This document shows, in pieces, positions 61,756 through 64,000 of a stretch of DNA of 64,000 nucleotides (its first letter is position 1; every line of letters begins with the position of its first letter). The notes beneath the pieces were generated by a model. The model made no database searches. It saw nothing but the letters and a program-made list of their open reading frames with translations, and was not told the origin of the DNA. Source of the DNA: Rhodobacter sp. (lineage in GTDB: Bacteria; Pseudomonadota; Alphaproteobacteria; Rhodobacterales; Rhodobacteraceae); assembly GCA_016704435.1 (NCBI GenBank), contig JADJAB010000037.1:1-64000 (forward strand), given 5' to 3'. The position numbers and the translations under genes are program-made.

Positions 61756-63396
61756 ATGAGGCGAGACGTTGAGGCAAGAACGGAGGCAGCGGTGATCGGC
61801 AGGTTCCTTTTGGGTTCTGGTCTGGGGGCACTGGTCGGGACAGGGCTTCTGGCGCTGGCCTCGGTGGTGGCACCGGCTCCGGGCAGGTCGCGATTGGCGG
61901 ATCCGGCGCCCACAGCTGCGGCAGAGATGCCTGAGATTGCAGCCGCAGATCCTGCGGCAGATCCTGCGGCAGACCCGGTTGCTGCTCCGAAACCCGTCGA
62001 TCCGGCCAAGGAGGCTGCACCCGCTGCCGCGACCGCGGACCCTGCACCCGAACCCGTCGCTGAAACCGCGCCGCAGCCCGACCTGACGGCCGAGGCCCCC
62101 CCCGCCCCATTGCCCGCCGCCGCCGCCGGCGCCGAGACGCTGCCCGATGCTCCGGCCGCTGCCGAGGCGCTGCTGCTGCCCGCTGCGCCGGAAAGCCCGG
62201 TGGACCTGGACGGCGACGCCGTTCCGGCCACCACGGAAACTCCGGCCGCCGCGGAGGATCTTGCCGTTGCAACCGCGCCCGAAACGCCGTCGCAACCAGC
62301 CGCGCCCGCAGAAACGGTCGAAGCACCTCTGGCCGGGCTGGACGCACCGGCCGGCTCCGCCGCCCCCGACCAGCCCGGCCTGCTGCTGGCCGAGGTGGCC
62401 CCGGCGCCCGCCGACCTGCCCGGCCCGCCGCCGCTGACGCCGGAAGAAGAGGCCCTGCTGCGCGAGATCGCCGAAGACGGTCCCGGAACCGCACTGCCCT
62501 CTGGCCTGGTCCCGGAGGCCGCGCCAGAGGCGCCCTCGGAACCGCCGGTCGCCGGCGAAGCGCCGCCCGAGGATCAGATCCTCCAGCCGGGCGGCGAGTC
62601 CTCGACCCTGCCCACGGTCCCCGCCCTGTCCGGCGATGCCGAGGGCGTCACAACCGGCCGTCTGCCGCGCATCGGCGATGCGGCCGTCGATCCCGCGGCT
62701 GCGGCAAAGGACGCGGCCGACGACCGTCCGCTGGCCGCCTTTGCCCGGCCCTTCGACAATCCCGAAGCCAAGCCCGCCTTCGCCATCGTCCTGATGGACG
62801 ACGGTGACGAGGCCATCGACCGCGCCGCACTGGCGGCGCTTCCCTTCCCGGTCAGCTTCGCGCTGGATCCGGCGCATCCGAAGGCGGCGGACCATGCCGC
62901 GATCTACCGCGCGGCCGGGCAGGAGGTGGTGCTGCTGGCCTCGGGCCTGCCCAAGGGCGCGGTGGCCGCCGATGTCGAAGTGGCGATGGAAGCGATGGCG
63001 CGGGCGTTGCCCGAGACGGTGGCCGTGATGGAGTTGCCGGAAACTGCGTTCCAGGGCGACCGTCCGCTGGCCGCGCTGGTGGTGCCGGTGATCGGTGGCC
63101 AGGGTCGCGGCCTGCTGACCTGGGACCGCGGGTTGAACGCCGCCGACCAGGTGGCGCGGCGCGAGGATGTCCCTGCGGCGGTGGCGTTCCGCGATCTCGA
63201 CGGCGACGGCGAGGCCGCCCCGGTGATCCGTCGCTACCTGGACCGGGCAGCCTTCAAGGCTGCACAGGAGGGGCGGGTGGCCGTCGTCGGCCGGACCCGG
63301 CCGGAGACGGTGGCGGCCCTGCTGGAATGGACAGTCGAAGGGCGCGCGGCGACAGTGGCACTGGCACCCCTGTCGGCCGTTCTGTCCACGAACTGA
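61756..63396 (+). CDS. Divergent polysaccharide deacetylase-like protein (YibQ/DUF610 type)
   Basis: 546 residues. A membrane anchor (VIGRFLLGSGLGALVGTGLL) after ATG 61756 (CGGAG site). Residues about 35-330 are low complexity (Ala/Pro/Glu, DPAAD repeats). The C-terminal 210 residues form the YibQ-type barrel: AFAIVLMDDGDEAIDRAALA, LPFPVSFALDPAHPKAADHA, YRAAGQEVVLLASGLPKGAV, GLLTWDRGLNAADQVARRED. These proteins are related to polysaccharide deacetylases but lack the usual zinc ligands. It lies antisense between trpG and trpE, which is a known Rhodobacterales layout. Confidence 0.75.
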   Translation: MRRDVEARTEAAVIGRFLLGSGLGALVGTGLLALASVVAPAPGRSRLADPAPTAAAEMPEIAAADPAADPAADPVAAPKPVDPAKEAAPAAATADPAPEPVAETAPQPDLTAEAPPAPLPAAAAGAETLPDAPAAAEALLLPAAPESPVDLDGDAVPATTETPAAAEDLAVATAPETPSQPAAPAETVEAPLAGLDAPAGSAAPDQPGLLLAEVAPAPADLPGPPPLTPEEEALLREIAEDGPGTALPSGLVPEAAPEAPSEPPVAGEAPPEDQILQPGGESSTLPTVPALSGDAEGVTTGRLPRIGDAAVDPAAAAKDAADDRPLAAFARPFDNPEAKPAFAIVLMDDGDEAIDRAALAALPFPVSFALDPAHPKAADHAAIYRAAGQEVVLLASGLPKGAVAADVEVAMEAMARALPETVAVMELPETAFQGDRPLAALVVPVIGGQGRGLLTWDRGLNAADQVARREDVPAAVAFRDLDGDGEAAPVIRRYLDRAAFKAAQEGRVAVVGRTRPETVAALLEWTVEGRAATVALAPLSAVLSTN

Positions 63397-63529
63397 GCGT
63401 GACCAGGAAATTGCGCGGCTGCGCCGCAAGCCTGTTGTCTCGCCTCTGCGCCTGCCGGGCGCAACCGGCTCGGGCTTGCGCGCCGCGCGGAACAACTGGA
63501 ACGGGATGAAGTTCAGGGACGCTCCAGCC

Positions 63530-63552
63530 CTTCATCTCGGCGAAAATACTCC
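63530..63552 (-). repeat. Dispersed GAGTATTT intergenic motif, copy 4
   Basis: On the minus strand GGAGTATTTTCGCCGAGATG then AAG, preceded by CCCC. Confidence 0.5.
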
Positions 63553-63560
63553 GGGGCGTT

Positions 63561-63579
63561 TGAGGGGCAGGGCCCCTCA
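63561..63579. terminator. Hairpin between deacetylase-like gene and trpE
   Basis: Perfect 8-bp arms TGAGGGGC (63561-63568) and GCCCCTCA (63572-63579), 3-base loop, between convergent genes. No T run. Confidence 0.5.
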
Positions 63580-63660
63580 TCAGTCAGCGCCAGCCATGGG
63601 CGCCACAGAGGCAAGACCTACAGGACATGCGCCGGCAGGCGCGCAATTGCTTCACCGCGA

Positions 63661-64000
63661 TCAGGTATTGCCGCGCCGGACGAACAGGCCCGCATCCTCG
63701 GCCGCACGGCGCAGGGCGTTGGATTTGTTGACGGTTTCCTGATACTCGGACTCCGGGTCGCTGTCATGGACAACGCCGCCCCCGGCCTGGATATACAGTG
63801 TCTCGTCCTTCAGCACCGCCGTGCGCAGCGCGATGCAGAAATCCATCTCGCCGTTTGCCGCGAAATACCCCACACCGCCGCCATAGACGCCGCGCTTTTC
63901 CGGCTCCAGCTCGTCGATGATCTCCATCGCCCTGACCTTGGGCGCGCCGGATACCGTGCCCGCCGGCAGCCCCGCCAGCAATGCCGACAGCGCGTCCTCG
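63661..64000 (-). CDS. trpE: Anthranilate synthase component I, C-terminal part (partial)
   Basis: The last 112 or so residues; the gene continues past the right edge of the window. Contains the chorismate-binding end: LPAGTVSGAPKVRAMEIIDE, EPEKRGVYGGGVGYFAANGE, MDFCIALRTAVLKDETLYIQ, AGGGVVHDSDPESEYQETVN, with the conserved Arg and Glu of the active site. TrpE makes anthranilate from chorismate with TrpG ammonia. Confidence 0.95.
   Translation of the reverse strand, partial: EDALSALLAGLPAGTVSGAPKVRAMEIIDELEPEKRGVYGGGVGYFAANGEMDFCIALRTAVLKDETLYIQAGGGVVHDSDPESEYQETVNKSNALRRAAEDAGLFVRRGNT

Noticed and set aside
61855..62700. DNA repeats in the deacetylase-like gene and in the PilM/PilP-like gene
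   Set aside because: They are low-complexity Ala/Pro/Asp codon runs inside linkers, not independent repeats.

Overview
The window looks like chromosomal DNA of a high-GC alphaproteobacterium, most likely a Rhodobacterales/Paracoccaceae member (Rhodobacter, Gemmobacter or Tabrizicola type). The reasons are the overall gene content, the linkage trpE / trpG-trpD-trpC-moaC-moeA-lexA, a GTTC-N7-GTTC SOS box at lexA, the nusB-ribH-ribB cluster, and the style of the proteins (alanine-rich, low-complexity linkers). I named genes by recognising protein families by eye. No database search was run.

Layout. 1-3.1 kb: four neighbouring chromosomal genes (SUV3-like helicase, TPR protein, SCP2 protein, alpha/beta hydrolase), all decayed. 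3.2-5.1 kb: mobile-DNA debris (HTH fragments, a cut IS3-family transposase, an XRE-type regulator). 5.4-24.7 kb: mostly core genes: a NaChBac-like sodium channel, META protein, nusB, ribH, a RibBX-type ribB, cobS/cobT, a KefB/C-type antiporter, an Lrp regulator divergent from hppD, a PilM/PilP-like fusion, SIMPL protein, metY, a glycosyltransferase and ddaH. 24.7-38.1 kb: an accessory island with a radical SAM enzyme, a caspase-like/SEL1 protein, three large glycosyltransferases, a sulfotransferase-like protein and small exported proteins. It ends in a serine-recombinase remnant next to tRNA-Tyr. 38.3-64 kb: core genes again: rlmB, a HisC-like aminotransferase, valS, an Lrp regulator divergent from an ornithine/lysine decarboxylase, aguB, an alternative oxidase, gltA, gltX, comEC, lexA, moeA, moaC, trpC, trpD, trpG, a divergent deacetylase-like gene, and the 3' end of trpE.

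How genes fit together. trpG-trpD, trpC-moaC and moaC-moeA are joined by 4-bp overlaps, and lexA follows with its own SOS-box promoter. The decarboxylase and N-carbamoylputrescine amidase both lead to putrescine. cobS and cobT form a divergent cobalamin pair. In the island, two multi-domain glycosyltransferases and a sulfotransferase-like gene are packed head to tail, which suggests synthesis of a sulfated or otherwise decorated surface glycan. The caspase-like protein and two small exported proteins nearby may form a linked envelope system.

Sequence quality. About ten otherwise recognisable genes carry one or more frameshifts, and most are repaired by changing one base in a homopolymer run. 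Many may therefore be sequencing errors. The 1-3.1 kb block differs: it also has substitutions and in-frame stops, so it looks truly degraded.
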